This document shows, piece by piece, positions 43,801 to 58,800 of a stretch of DNA of 64,000 bases. Location of the stretch: the NCBI GenBank assembly GCA_016169945.1, contig JADLSH010000193.1, positions 1,674,001 to 1,738,000 of the forward strand, given 5' to 3'. Positions within the stretch are counted from its first letter, which is position 1, and every line of letters begins with the position of its first letter. The stretch comes from Trachythela sp. YZ-2020. Lineage: Eukaryota; Cnidaria; Anthozoa; Malacalcyonacea; Clavulariidae. The notes beneath the pieces were generated by a model. It saw nothing but the letters and a program-made list of their open reading frames with translations. It was not told the origin of the DNA and searched no databases. A program made the translations under genes and the position numbers.

Positions 43801-46800
43801 ATATTGCCTGCATAATAATCGTTAATATTATTTGAGACGAAGTAAGAGAATGGGCACAGAATTTTACAACATGTTTACATGAGAGCGGCGCATATTTAAA
43901 TTTGTTTTGATAATCTCGCTGTTCTCCAAGCCATCTACACCATAAGTGCTTATCCATCGCGCTCCGAATTCGTCGCGGTCTGGAGATAGTCGGGGTTTTA
44001 TCATGCTAGCCGATGAGACCGGTGCAAGCTATTTTTTAACCCGGTCATATTAAGATAGCGAATAGAGAGAATACTATATGATCAAAACGAAACAATCTCT
44101 CTTTTACTTCCCCTCGGTCTCATGTAAACGGGGATTAAATAAGGAAAAGAAATAAAAATTATCTCACCCGGATAATTTTCACGACATTTTGACAATGTGT
44201 AAAGGGAATTCGTGAAATAACCACGCCAACATTACTGTTCAGGGACAAACTTCCTTGAAGATCTTTCTCTGAAATACGGTAGATATGTTCTTCTTCGGGA
44301 AGTTTCTGAAATAAGCAAAATGGAAAAGACGTTTGTTATCTACTGTAAGAACTTGTTCATATTATGAAGTACCAATTTGTGTTATCTAGTGGGATTCAAC
44401 TTGTGTTTCTGCAGGTTTATAATATGGCGTTTTCCCTTATATCTATCCATCGTAGTCACTACGTGCCTTCTAATTGGCTAACAGCTTACGGATAACGATA
44501 CAAATTAAGTAACCTGCAGATACCTTAGCTACCTGCTAGTAGACATATACCTAATTTTAGTGTGCATGCAGTGATAACCAATTTGTGCAGTGATAAAGTG
44601 AAAGTGTGCAGTGATAAACAGTAAAATGTGCAGTGATAACATTTGAAAATTATAAATATAGGTTTCAATCTAGATTGTAGAAACGTTAAGTATTTTAGTT
44701 TGACACTTTATCAATTGTGGACTATTTTTAATTTTTACGTGAAAAATGCCTGATTCTGTTAAAAAATTATTGCAATCGATTGGTGTTAGTACCGGGCAGG
44801 CATGGCTATATTTTCAGTATTTTTCAGTCACTCTAAAGGGTGTCGTCCGTAAAATTTTCCTGGGGGTACCAGCATTTTATTAGCAAACGCTTACTTTATC
44901 TAAAAGGAAAGCATAATGGCTGAACGTTTACTTAATCGTTGTCGCACAAAAAACCTTTAGTTAGTGGGATTATGAGCATTGTACTGCGGATTGCAGATTG
45001 CAAAATGTCTGAGTTTAAGACACAGAGTTCTTCCCTTAATTTGAACATGAATTTTAAGGACATTTTGAAGACTACTCCTGCATGGTTTAAAGATGAAATT
45101 TTAAGGACCAATTACCAGGAATTCCATGCAAAAACTGATACTATACTAAAAATAGAAGTGAGTGGGTCATAACATGGAAAATGAAACGATTCAACGACTG
45201 TATGCCTCTTTATGCATTTCACCCATGGATGTGTCTGGAAAGGAGTATACCTCTTTACTATGTATAAATGCACGATTCATTAGATTTAAGGATTTTACAT
45301 GAATTAATGTAGTTAATAGATTTTGAAAAAATTAAGGACTTTTGAGTACTCAATTTTGCAAAGTGAAAATTAAGAACATTCATGGGCCCATACGAACCCT
45401 GAAGACATTCTAATAATTGAAACGAACCTGACGGTATGCCATTTGTGAACTATATACCATGTTTGTTTCTTTAAGCCACTATAAAATAAGTCGACGAGAA
45501 TTAATGAATATTATATCGAAGATACTTTGATTACAGAACAGTTTGACCAAACGTGGGGGGGGGCGCTTGTGGGCAGAGCCCACCTTCCTCAAGCTATGGG
45601 CAGGGGGCTGCGGCCCCCTTCTCTTTTGCAAGAATGCTTGAAAATATATAATATTTCCATAGTTTTCATTCTCCAATTATTTCGTCATCCATACCCGAAA
45701 GTTTTCGAATGCTCGTCTAGGGAGTCCCCTACTTATGCACTGTGTGTGATCATTTCATGCTCTTTGACCGGCCGACCGATCGACAGACATATTGTCAAAC
45801 CAGACAGAATAACGAAAAACTGACAGACAGATTCACGAATTGGGATAATTATTTGAACAAACTGCATGTGCAAGTACCTTTTTTAAAATTAAACAGTCCA
45901 TGTGAGCTTTCGAATTTTGAATGAATTTTTCTATAAACATAAAAGGAGTAAAAAACAAGTTGAAAAGAATGATGAAGGTTGACAAAACGAGGCTTCGTGA
46001 GAAGTAGGGATGTTTTTTTATAGGATATTAAACACGGCTCGATCTGCCGTTATTAGAGACCTTACGATTTAAGACGGCAACGTGACGACGACGGCTATAA
46101 ATACAATGAAATTTATAGTATTTTAGAATAGAAATGAATAATTAAAATCCCACGGGAGTTTTAGACGTCATCCTCCCTCTGTTTACAACGGTAAACTACA
46201 GATTTTTACGTCTTGTGTGCAAAGTCTGCATTTCAAGCCGCGAGAAGTGGTACTCAGCAAATTGGCTCAGTACTGAAGTAGAAATCTTCTAAACCAAAAA
46301 GCCGTTATCTCAACTTCTTCAAACTGAAGTGAATTCATACGATTGATAATACACGACAAGTTTTATTTAATTGATTTATTTGAACGAGTTTATTTTGGCC
46401 GTCATCGTTCGCGTTGCCGTCCTACATCGTAAGGTCTCTATTATTTTTGCCGACGAGAGCTTAAGGAGGCTCCCTACAGTTTTAATTCTGTAGCACGCAA
46501 ATGTGCTCTAAGGTCCATTATTTGCTCATTTTGCAAGGTATGGTCACCTGATTGCCACAATATTGCGGATTACGAAGAACAAAAAAATGTTTCTAAATTT
46601 TTTACGTTGCCAATGGTAACAACGCGATTTAGAGATTGTCGTATTTTTATCTTCTTTCTTAATTTTTTGGATTTTTGCACACGAGCACCTAAAGTACAAA
46701 GTATTGAAATATACGATTTTAAAAAAATTCCTCGGAGCCGAATTTTTTTAAATCTCAATCTCGTTTTTTTGCAATTTTTTGTTCTTCGTAATCCGCAATA

Positions 46801-49800
46801 TTGTGGCAATCTGATGGCCAAGTCTCGTGACCATACCTTGCAAAATGAGCAAATAATGGACCTCTAAGCACATTTGCGTGCTACAGAATTAAAACTGTGG
46901 GGAGCCTCCTTAATTCAGAAATACTCAGAAATGTACTTAAAGGGGCTCCCCACCAACACCTACTCAGACAAGTCGGGTAAAGGTTCTAGTTCCAGGGTGA
47001 ACTTCGACATAAGCACAAGCCAAAGGTGATACAAAAGACACTTCAAAAGAAAACTATTTTCTCTTTGTGTTGGGATTAAGTTATCTCACTGGTTTCAACC
47101 AAACTAACTTTAGTCTTTCAAGAGCAAAGTGCAAACCAAAAGGTTGAATAAGGAGTTGAGATCTACAAGTGTCTAGTTGTCTTGTTAATGAATTGAATTT
47201 TATCGTATGTCAATAAATTTGCGTTACCTCCTTTAAAATTCTCCAACATTGAGTGAATCTTCTCGAGTATCGCGGCTGAGACAACTAGAGGTTTATCGAG
47301 ATGCAGAACAAAGCTAGCTGGCAGTTGTTCACTGTTCGTCTCGTTGATTGGCAGGAACGGGTTCCTGAAATACAAGCTCGTACTTAGCCGGGATTTTTTT
47401 ATGTTCCTGACAATATCGAGTGTTCCATTAACACGGCCAATAGGGGCGCTTTCTTATAAAATTTAAAACAGGTTGTTTACATGCCTGTATATTTACCTTT
47501 TTTTGCAGGTAGCCAAAAAATAATTTGCAGTTAGCATTAAGTTCGGGGCCGCGCAGCTTGCGAGCGAGGCGAGTGAGCCACGGCGGGGGAGAAGGAAGTG
47601 GGAATTTTTGAGCAATAAGGTCTCGGAAAGTCAATTTTGGTAATAGGAAACATGGTGTTGGAGAACAGACGCGTGAATACCACGCGTGCACTTGACGTAT
47701 ATCACGTGACTTGCAGGACATGAAGCATGCTTTGTAAGACTTTACATGTTTTTTGAGTAAAGAATCTAAGATATTACGAGTTTCTGAGTGAACATTGATA
47801 ATCAAAAGAGTGAAGAGTCTAAAATATTACACATGGTTGGCGCAGTCGTCAGAGCAAGCGCCTTTCACCACTGAGATCGTGGGTTCGATTCTCGCTGGGG
47901 ACTCATGACACTTATGTGAAAAGAGTCAGTCAACGCTCTACCGAACGTCGTGGGTTTTCTCCGGGTACTCCGGTTTCCTCCCACGGGGAATGTTGACAGG
48001 GTGGGTTTGGATAAGCCCCAAACTAACCCTTCCATCGTAGCTGTGCTCCCTGATCAGACATGAGTCATACGGTGGCAGCCAGAGACGCCTTTAATAAGCC
48101 TTCGACTCGATCAAGTCGAGCTGCGTCCTTCGTAATTCAGCTCAGCTCTCAGCTGCAAGTAAGGATGATTAGCACACCCCCACTTACTTACTCACCCCCA
48201 CTTACTTACAAATCTGACCACCGCGAGTGTAAAAATTCCAAAAACATACTGGGAAAAACATTAGAGAGTACGAGACATTCTGATTCAGGGTTGCGGTAAG
48301 CTCAAGTCACTTGCATGCAGGTAACCGGGATACCGTGGATCTTCAACATCTGACACCCACGGTGCTTTAATCAGTTTAATCACGGTTAAACGTGTGTTAT
48401 GCCAGCGGTCATAATAGGGGGGAGTCTTGGGGGGACTTCGCGCTTATTCATTTTGCCCCACGTCCTCCGCAGGAAACACAATAGGGGTAACCTGTGTCAT
48501 GGTTTTATCTTTCTAACCCACAGATAACCCCTGTTTGGTTGAGACGTCGCTCAGTTTTCACCTTTTTTACACCCTTTTTTGATATGTTCATTACAGTGGA
48601 ACCTCAACATAACGGACACCTCTGGACCGAAGCTAGTTGTCCGTTGTTCCGAGGTGTCCGCTGTCTCGAGGTTTAGTGACAGTTGCTAGACGTGGAAGAT
48701 ACGGTGATAGTCAAGTGTCTTGCGATATTTCAAGTCCAGCTATATGTTTTCAAATTTCCAGGGTCTACATATTCAGCTCCAAAAAGGATTGTATGTGGGG
48801 TTCCTCAAGGATCCATATTGGGCCCCCTATTGTTCTTACTTTATATAAATGATTTGCCTGATTGTCTTGAGAAGACAACCCCTTGTTTATATGCTGACGA
48901 TTCACAGATATTTTCTTCTGCAAAAGACTGTACAGAACTGAATGCTAATTTAAATCATGACTTAAACAATGTTAGTCAATGGCTCGTCAAAAACAAACTG
49001 CAACATCATTCAACAAAAACTAAATTAATGTATGTCGGATCCTATCACAACCTTGCTAAAATTGACAATGATCTTCCCGTAATGATTAATGACCAACTGA
49101 TTCCTAGAGTGCATTCAATCCCGTGTTTGGGAGTTAAACTTGATGAAACATTGAGTTGGGACGACCATATTGAAATGGTTTGCAAAAAAGCCGGGGCTGG
49201 CATTGGGGTTCTGAGGCGTATTAAGCCCTATGTTCCTGCAAACACCTTGATATCAATTTATAATGCTCTCGTACAGCCTTATTTCGATTACTGCTCTCCT
49301 CTTTGGGGCACCTGTAACAAAACCCTGAGAGATAAATTACAAAAGTTCCAAAATCGGGCCGCCAGAATAATAACTGGCGCCAGTTATGAATTAGATCTGC
49401 TGACGTTCTCCGATCTCTTGACTGGGAAAATTTGGAAACACGATGGTACTTATCTAAGGCTACATTCGTATATAAAGTCTTGAGCAATAGTGCTGCACCG
49501 ACCCTGAAAGATTCATTCTTAAGTAGGAATACTTTACAAAATAATTATAATCTTAGAAATTCCCAAACCGATCTGGCCCTTCCAAAGCCAAAAAGAGAAT
49601 TTCTTAAAAGAAGCTTTAAATACAGCGGGGCTTTTATGTGGAATGACCTCCCGCTTGAAGCTAAGCTAGCTCAATCAGTTTTCTCGTTTAAAAATTGTAT
49701 CAAACAAAATATTCGATGTTAATAACCAAGTCATATCTCTACCTGGGACACACCGTAATCTTCAGTAGCCTTCATTTCTCAGTTTTGATAATGTATATAA

Positions 49801-52800
49801 TTTATGTATATAGTTGCATGTCCTCTTTATATCCTTCCTTTTTTTTACTATGTAATATTTTTATATTGACGCCTCCCGTGGAAATCAACTTTTACATAGT
49901 TGTCGGGGCTAGCGTCTTTAAATAAAGTGTGTAATAATACACTGATGAATCTGTAGAGGCGTTGGAATAAAGTTTCCATGCTAACCTGATATTGTGGTTG
50001 ATTTTACTTGCATATATTCAGTTTGTACTCAGAATGGCGGTCCGTTGTCTGAAAGTGGCCGTTGTTCCCAGGATTCAATGATAAGGATTTCTTTAAAACA
50101 ATCGGTACCTGAACGTCGTAAGTACGGAGGTGTCCCGTGTACAGAGTATCCGTTAGTACAAGCAGGGGTGGAAAAGATAGTTGAGAACGCAAGCGCCGCT
50201 CGCAGGAAATGTAACCAGCTGCAGGAAATATATAATGCTGGAGATTTGTAACTTGAAAATTTGAAGAACACACATCATGTCTCACTATACTATGGGCTCA
50301 ACAATCCATGGTTGACAGGAATCATTCCGTACGTCTAATAACCATGCTATGGGAATCTGCAGGAATTCCTATTTTCAGACTGTGCTCACAAGAAGAAAAA
50401 TATTTTCTCCACCCCAGAGTAGAGGTTCCACTGTATTTCGATTGCCGTAGTTCATCGGTTTAAGACAGTAACATTTCACTATAATTCAGCTATATATACG
50501 TATATCTTAGTAATTTTACCCTCGTTTGGCTGCAGAAAATTCACCAGACAGGAGAGAATTTGTCGGCAAAAGTCTTGGTTTGCTCTGCTCAACAGATATT
50601 GATAACGAACAACCAAATTTTGAAAGGACAAAAGCTAAAAAGGGAAACCAAAAGTGAGCGTTGAATATTCACATCTTATTGCATCACGTAGTCTTGGACT
50701 TGTTCATGCATCGCTCTGCCAGGCTCATTTACGCGGGCCTTCGATTTATGATGTATAACCATGTTGCCTAGGAAAAAAAGGCTTGGGTCGGCTGTACGAA
50801 GGTCGGATAACGCAAACTCCAGAAAAGTTGCGAAACTACGCATATGGACCCCATACTAAATAATTAGAAAACCTCAGTGCTGTAGAACTAAATTCATAAA
50901 TACTAAACCTTAATCTTAGTTTAGAGTTATACGAATAAACACCCAATTTTAGAAAGCTTGAAAAAATCACTATGGATAGCACTATCTGGCCTACAACCTA
51001 GTACCGGACACTTCGCGAAATCTTGATTTTTTTCTGTCTTTTTGTTTAAGTCCTCAAACCTTTGTGGCTTAAAGTCAGGCCAGACCTAATATCTATCCTG
51101 ATCTTGATATCTCTGTGTAATTAGCCCGTCAAAGAGCTTAAATTGCCCGTTTGACTTATCGAAAATCAACTCTGGGTATTTGTAGAATGTTTCTAATTTA
51201 GAACGTATGCAAATAGCTTACAATGAAGATCAAAGTTTTCATTCATTTTAGAAACATTTTCATTGCGTAATTCCAGAGGTGTGGCAAAATATGTGAGGTG
51301 CATTAGTTGACCTAAAATAATAAAAAATATTATCAAGTACTAGTTAAAATATGAGCTCTGGCGAGATAATTATTACGTACCTCCTTGACGTGGGGTAAGA
51401 AAACCAACTGGTCCGCCAAGAACATTTTCTTCAAACAACTTTTGACTGCAAGAAATCGATATTGTTAGATAGAATGATTCATAATCAATGTTCGATTTCA
51501 ACAGTAACAACTGAAACCGACCTTGATAAGAATTCAAACGCATAATTATACAACAGTCTCAGTGAGTATACGATGCTGTCGTCTAAGGGTACATTTTCTC
51601 ATGAATATTACTAAAACGCAAACGCATGGTTTTCTTGCAATTTGGAAGAACTCGAATTCGTGAAATTCAGATGGTCTTTGAAAGACGTACTGATGCTTGT
51701 TTTTCCAATTGCATCCCAAATCACACCATTACACTTCCTCAAGCATATCGTTTATCGCTACCTACACTGGAACCACGCATATCACACTATTATCTATACC
51801 AAGCAAACTAATAAACATAGTTACCCATCAGAACAAGCAATCTTTTCAAGATCCTTTTCTAACGAAACCAAAGCCAGGAATATCTTACTCTTTTGAAATC
51901 TAAAGATCGAAGCAGACAAAAACGTAAACAAAACAATTCTTCAGCTAAAAACTATAGATATTTTTAATTTTTTATTCCCAACTATTTGCGAAGATTTTTT
52001 CGAAAATTGAAACTATTTTAGCCTTACTCGTTGGCAAACCATATTGCTTTGTTTATATTACGCATACTTACGCGTCACCAGTCAGTTGATACAAATTGGC
52101 CAATCCTTGCATGTGCTTAAGAAACTCAGTATAATCACGACGCCTACAATAACATATAACGGCGCTTTAAAATAGACCACTGGAGCAAACATGCAAATAG
52201 ACTTTATTCAGGTAAATTTGCATTGAATTTAAGACAAAGTTTGAAGTATTCAATTTGCTTCCATAGATAGCCAGGCGGAAATACATGTATGCTCACTTGG
52301 TAATCTAGATTCGCTTTCCTTCACTGAAGGTATAGAAAATATTATATGTCCATCACCACATCAGGGGTAACGGATAAACAACCAGGAATTATTCGATTCA
52401 TCTCAATTTTCTCACCTTAATATTGCTGTTAATGCAGGGCAGGTCTGTAAAGCAAAAACAAGATAGGTTTATTAATGATATTACTTGGAAAAATGGGATA
52501 CTCCAGGAAAATATTGAAGTTAGTTTTATCATAGGCGGCCCAAAAATTCGGGTTTTTAATCTTTTCTAAAAGCTTTTCTTTGATATATTCACTTGATAAA
52601 GCTTGAAAACACGCGCGTGAAAATCCTTCACGCTCGCGTGACGCTCGCGCGCGTGCACCCGCACACACAAGTCTATTCCGTCTAATATAATGACAAGGTT
52701 GGCAATTTTTTTTACAAATGCAAGTATTTTCATAATTACGAACAAAAACTCTATTTAAATTTGTTACCACAAAGTTTTAACTTCCAAAGTAATTTCTAAG

Positions 52801-55800
52801 CATGTAAAAAAAGCGAATATATTTCGGAGTTTTGAGAAGGGGTCACCTACCCTATGCATATGTCACAGTTTTTAAATTTTGAAGGTGCTGATTGGCTACT
52901 TTGCATAACGTATTCTGCCAAAAAAACAAGGACAGGGGGGGATTTACGAATAAAAAACACACAGGCAGGCGTGAAAAACAAAATACATATAATTATACAT
53001 ATGTTTTGGTTCACTTTCCGCACGACTACATTGGCTAAATCATGGATAATAGACAAAAAGTAGTGAACAACTAAAAGAAAATCATGCGAGAAGCTTCAAT
53101 GTGTACGGCAAACAAGTTTTTTCGATTTTTCCATGTCTGGTATGATTAGCTTTTAACATAGTTAATATATATTAACTATACTTTTAAACAAGTTCTTTGT
53201 TAAGGAAAACTTTTTTGTTATACACACGAGCAAATAAAACTTGTCAAGGAAAAATTGCTCCTCTGTGCCATCTGTGCTTTATGGGCTTTATAGTTTACTT
53301 CGGAAACTATTTGTCTTTTTGGCAACACTTTGTATCACTTATTACAGTAGCCGACGTAAACATGAAGTATATCTGCTCTTTAATGTCCACAAACAGGCCA
53401 ACAGAAGAAAGGAATCATGTAAAATATGCCCAAGGATCCAAGCTGTTATTGTGTTTTGAGGGCGGCCTTTTTAGTTTCCAAAGTTAACTATTTCGTTTGA
53501 ATAAAAATTAAACCTACTGAAGTGAAAAGGTATCTTGAAGCTTCTCACATGATTTTCTTTTAGTTTTTCACTACTTTTTGTCTATTATCCATGATTTAGC
53601 CAATGCAGTCGTGCGGAAAGTGAACCAAAACGTATGTATAATTACGTATTTTGTTTTTCCCAATTTCCCGCCGCCTGCCTGTGTGATTTTTTATTCATAA
53701 ATCCCCCCCTGTCCTTGTTTTTTGGCAGAAAACGTTATGCAAAGTAGCCAATCAGCACCTTCTTCAAAATTTAAAAACTGTGACGTATGCATAGGGTAGG
53801 TGACCCCAGCACAAACTTTCCTCAAAAACCTGAAATATATTCGCTTTTTTACATGATTAGAAATTACTTTTGAAGTTAAAAGTTTGTGGGAATATAGTAA
53901 AATCACTAGTGTTTAAAGTTACGTAGTTTTTGTAGAGTTTTGGTTCATAATTTATGAAAATACTTGCATTTGTAACAGTTGTAGATGAGTTTGAGTTGAA
54001 AACATTTGCCAACCTTGTCATTATCTTAGACGGAATAGACTTGTGTGTGCGAGTGCACGCGCGCGAGCGTCACGCGAGCGTTGAAGAATTTTCACGCGCG
54101 TGTTTTCAAGCTTTATCAAGTGAATATATCAAAGTAAAGGTAATAGAAAAGATTTAAAACCCGAATTTTTGGCCCGCCTATGGTTTTACAACAGATCCAC
54201 TATTTGCCACCCCGCGAACTTCGTTAAAATATGGTAATAAAACGAATGGATAAGAAACGTGATAGCGTGGGAGTCGCAACCTCTTTGGGTTCAAAAATAT
54301 TCCGACGAAAAAACAAGCAACTCAATAATTTAAATTGCCAGTGGTAAAGTACGAGTTGCCTAACTTGTGACATAACCAATCGACCATAACAATAGTATAG
54401 TAGGTAGAAAGTTAACGTTGACGTCATCTTACCACAGGAACTAAAACTAACAGTCAATGACCATAGTCTTAATAGTCTATGACTACAGTCGTAATAGTCT
54501 ATCAATAGAGTCGTAATAGTCCAAGACTATAGTCCGATTAGTCAATGACTATTTAACAATTAGTCGCCGAAGGCGAGGTGATTACAGCCTATAGTCACTG
54601 AGCCGAAGGCGAAGTGACTATAGGCTTGTAATCACCGAGCCTGAGGCGACTAATTGTTTTAGTAGAAATTTCAAAGAGAAAAACAAACACAGAAAGTTAT
54701 GAGGTCAGTTGAAAAGGCTATAGGACAAAATTCAGCGCTTTTCTCAGAGGCCGGTTATTAAAAACATGCCGGCAAAAGACGAGTGTCAAAAACATATCGA
54801 AGCGAAACAAAAACAAACAATTTCATGAGAAAAATACTTTGGAAAGGCTCAAATACAAAGTAGAATGGTTTAAAAATATATCACAGCTAGGTTTTTGCTG
54901 AATATAACGATATAAATGAGGATAAAACGAATAATTTTCAAAATAAACACTTGTGGTTGAGCCGTACGGAAACAGCGAGAAAACTCTGCCTTTCATGGAA
55001 GAAAAATAGTGTATTTGTTATCGCTTACCTTTAAAAATGTCAAAAATATATCCTCCTTTAATTTAGCGGCAGTTTTTTTCATTTAAAACTTTGAATCAGG
55101 CTCAAAAAAACGATTTTTGTTTTAAATTCGGCAGCTTGCGAAGAAGCCATTTTGAAAAAAAAAGTGATAGTCACTGACCAGTGACTATCACTTTTTAGAG
55201 GCTCAATTTGGACCAATCAGCATGCAGGAAAATCGATAGTCACCTGGAAATTTCTACTAAAGTCCTAATAGTCAATGACTAGTCCTAATAGTCCACCACT
55301 ATAGTCCTAATAGTCCACCACTATAATCGTAATAGTCCATGACCATAGCCGTAATAGTCTATCACTATAATCGTAATACTGTAGTCAACCACTATAATCC
55401 TAATAGTCCACCACTATAATCGTAATAGTCCATGACCATAGCCCTAATGGTCTATCACTATAATCGTAATAGTCAACCCCTATAATCCTAATAGTCCATC
55501 ACTATCATCGTAATAGTCCATGTCATGACTATAGTCATATATTAAGTACATTGTCTTTTGCATTTTTATGCTTTTTGCAAATTGATTAAATGTGTAGTCC
55601 TAATATTTCAAGACTATAGTAATATAATTGATATATAGTCATATACACCAAGATTAAAGTTATATAATACAATAATAATTACTGAATCTTCCTTGACGCG
55701 TACGGGAAAATTGAATATTTCAACAAGAATTTTCCTTGACACCTACTGTATCTTGTGATCATATATATCGATCATAATAATAATAACACAGGTAGAATGC

Positions 55801-58800
55801 TTGAGTATAATGTTTAAAGTTCATGTCATCTTACCACAGGCACTAAATCGCCATAATGTTGAACTTTCACTTCCAATATATTGCCATTATCCTCTAACTG
55901 TACCTGGAAAACACATTTGGATCAGAATATGTGTGGTAACGTATGTGTGATATTATATGGCATGTTTTGTAGTTGTGTTTTGAAACGCAGCTTTATAAAA
56001 CACACCATAGTGTGTAGCAACATACGGTAGCATGTATAGGAAAGCACACCTGGATGTGTTCAAAAGCACACCTTAATCAAAATACACCTTAAGGTGTGTT
56101 AAAATTTGGAGAATCGGTAGAAGTCGATGGTAACTTTTAGGCTTATCGGCCGATAATATCTGTGAATATTGGCATATATCGGCTATTCCAATATTTAAAA
56201 TGCTTGCCTTTTCAGTTGATTTTTCTTATTATATTGATACACTTCCTTCGTTTATCAAGAAAAACGAGTGACATTACTAGACGCATTTGGTTCTAATAAT
56301 AAAATTATCATGCAAGTTAGTTCGTGATTAATTCCATTTAGCAGATAGCCCCTGATAGATATGTTTAAACATTCGATGCACACGAGCAAGCAAAACTTGT
56401 CATGGAAAACCTGTCCAGAAAAACTTGATGAGCATACATATGGGGAAGTTAATTTGTTACGGAAATTTTTCAAGAAAATCTTGCTCGTTTGTAGGGAGAT
56501 TAATAAGTCTGCCCTAACTTTTTGACCAAATCGGTAACTACCAATATATCGGCCGATCAGCCCACATATCGTATCGGAATTTATCGTATCGGTAAATTGG
56601 GGTTTTCGTTATCGGCTCATCGCTAGAAAACACACCTTTTGGTGTGTTTGTAACCCACCTTAACGTTTGTTTTACACACTTTAGAAGTGTATTTAACACA
56701 CCTTGGACATGTTTTTTTTACATTAGAAGTGTATTTAACACACCTTGGACATGTTTTTACACACATTAATGTGTGTGAAACACACCTTGCATGGGGTCGT
56801 TCGAACCTGTTTTTTGGTATTTCGCAAGGCTGCACACTTCTATATTCAATATTCAGATCATTGGTATGTAAGGGCTCCGTACTAATTAAAATTCAGGCTG
56901 AGCAACAGAATTAAATATTCAGGGTGAATAACCTTATACTGGTCGCACGAGTGTTCTACAACACAATGGTCACGACTAATTGTTAAATGGCTAACGCTGG
57001 ATGTGCTTATGGGCAAATTGCCTAAGGGCTAATTTGCTGACATGCACATTTTGAGCTTGCTGTCAGTGTTCTATATTTCTGCCTTTTCCAACCAACCTTT
57101 CCTTACAATATTTTGACATAAACGTTACTTTATTTGAGTGGAGTATACGAAATAACAAGGAGAAGCGTAGCTTTTCTAAAGGAAAAGAAGACCTTTTAAA
57201 CAGGAAGTTTATAGGCATGGTATTAAAACTATGCAGGTGGAGGTAAAGCGCTTCGCGTGTAAACCTTTCACCCCAAACTGGCTCAAAACAGCGCCAAAGT
57301 TGATCGCGCGAGGTGATGCCCATCATGACATTCGAGGAATATATGAATCACTTTAGACATAAAAACACAACATGTACCTCAACGTAAAACATATCCGAGC
57401 TAATAAAACACTCAGTATAAGTTGTACTGACATCAAATTTCAGTCTAAACAAAGAACACAAAATAAGGTTATTTACAGTGCCATGCCTGGATTTGAAGTA
57501 TATCGTTCTCGGCAACCGGGTTCGCTACACACGTAAAGATCTTACATCTTGTCAACAACTTGTAACAATGTTGTCATTTTAACAAGTTGTTACACGGTTA
57601 TCACTCACAACTTGTTAACAAGTAATTTGTTGCCGGACGATAACAAGTTGTTAGAACAACTAGTAACAAGTCTGTCGAGTCAACAACCTTGTAGTAAGTT
57701 GTCAACAAGCCATTGACAACTTGTCAATCAGCTGGGAACAAGCAGTGGGAACACATCCTGAGTTACCAGGACCAAGTTAAGGCAGCATTGGCACAAGTCT
57801 GCTGCAAGTTTGTTACAAGTTGTGTGTTTTTACATGTGTGCCAGGAAACGTGTCAAAAGAAGCGTTCTACCAGAGTAGAGAGTGAAAACATGGCTGGATG
57901 TTCTTTTCGTTCAATATTGCAACATTCCTATTGAAAATTACCATAAAACTGTAACGTGAGTTATGGCTTTCGTCGTTTACAAATTCTGCATTTATGGAAG
58001 GATAGTTCTCGATCCAACCAAATTTCATTTCGTTTCTTATCAAAAGTGTAGTTCAAAAAATGACAAAATGTCTTTCCTCATAGCATTCCTCATTTCAATA
58101 TGTCAAATTATTTAATATTTCTCACTTGATATTATGTTGCAATATTAGGAAGTAAAAACATCTGCTTTGACTATGATACTGTACATGTAAATATATTCGC
58201 TTTCGAATAACAGCAATATACTGTATTAAGAGTTAACATTTAAGAGTTGCATTACCCAACTTGTCTGGTAATTAGCTCCAAGCGATGAATTGTGTCCGTT
58301 AAATTGTTTTCTAAAAGACAAATTACACGTACTCTTACAACACAACGCAACGCAACGCAATGCAATACAACGCAACACAATACAATACAGCACAACACAA
58401 GAAAATGCAATGCAATGCAATGCAATGCAATGCAACACAGCACAATAAAAAGGAATTGAAGGATTTGGTATTTTATAAGGCCTTGTATGGATATATAGAG
58501 AGATCAAAGTATACTACAATGATAATTTTGTTTTACTTGATAAATAAAAACGCGATTTGTATATAATCCCAACAGATTTTGATATTTTCTTAGAAGTATA
58601 ATTAATATAATGATCATTCCAGGTAAGATATTGCATATGTATGTATATATATGTATATATATATATGAGTATAATTTTTTTATTTAAAAATTTAAAAAGA
58701 CTTCTACAGGCAATAAAAAGTTCTAAAATTTGTCTCAAACGTTTCGCCCGTCAAGGCTTCTTCAGTGAGAATGTTTAACTAGATCACGTCCGATGGTTAT

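Noticed and set aside
47428..47805. 125-codon minus frame next to MED1 exon 11
   Set aside because: It lies in the intron upstream of a good acceptor, and no homology to MED1 or other families is visible.
58226..58507. Cysteine-rich antisense frame with IALHCIAL repeats
   Set aside because: Derived from the GCAAT pentanucleotide microsatellite.
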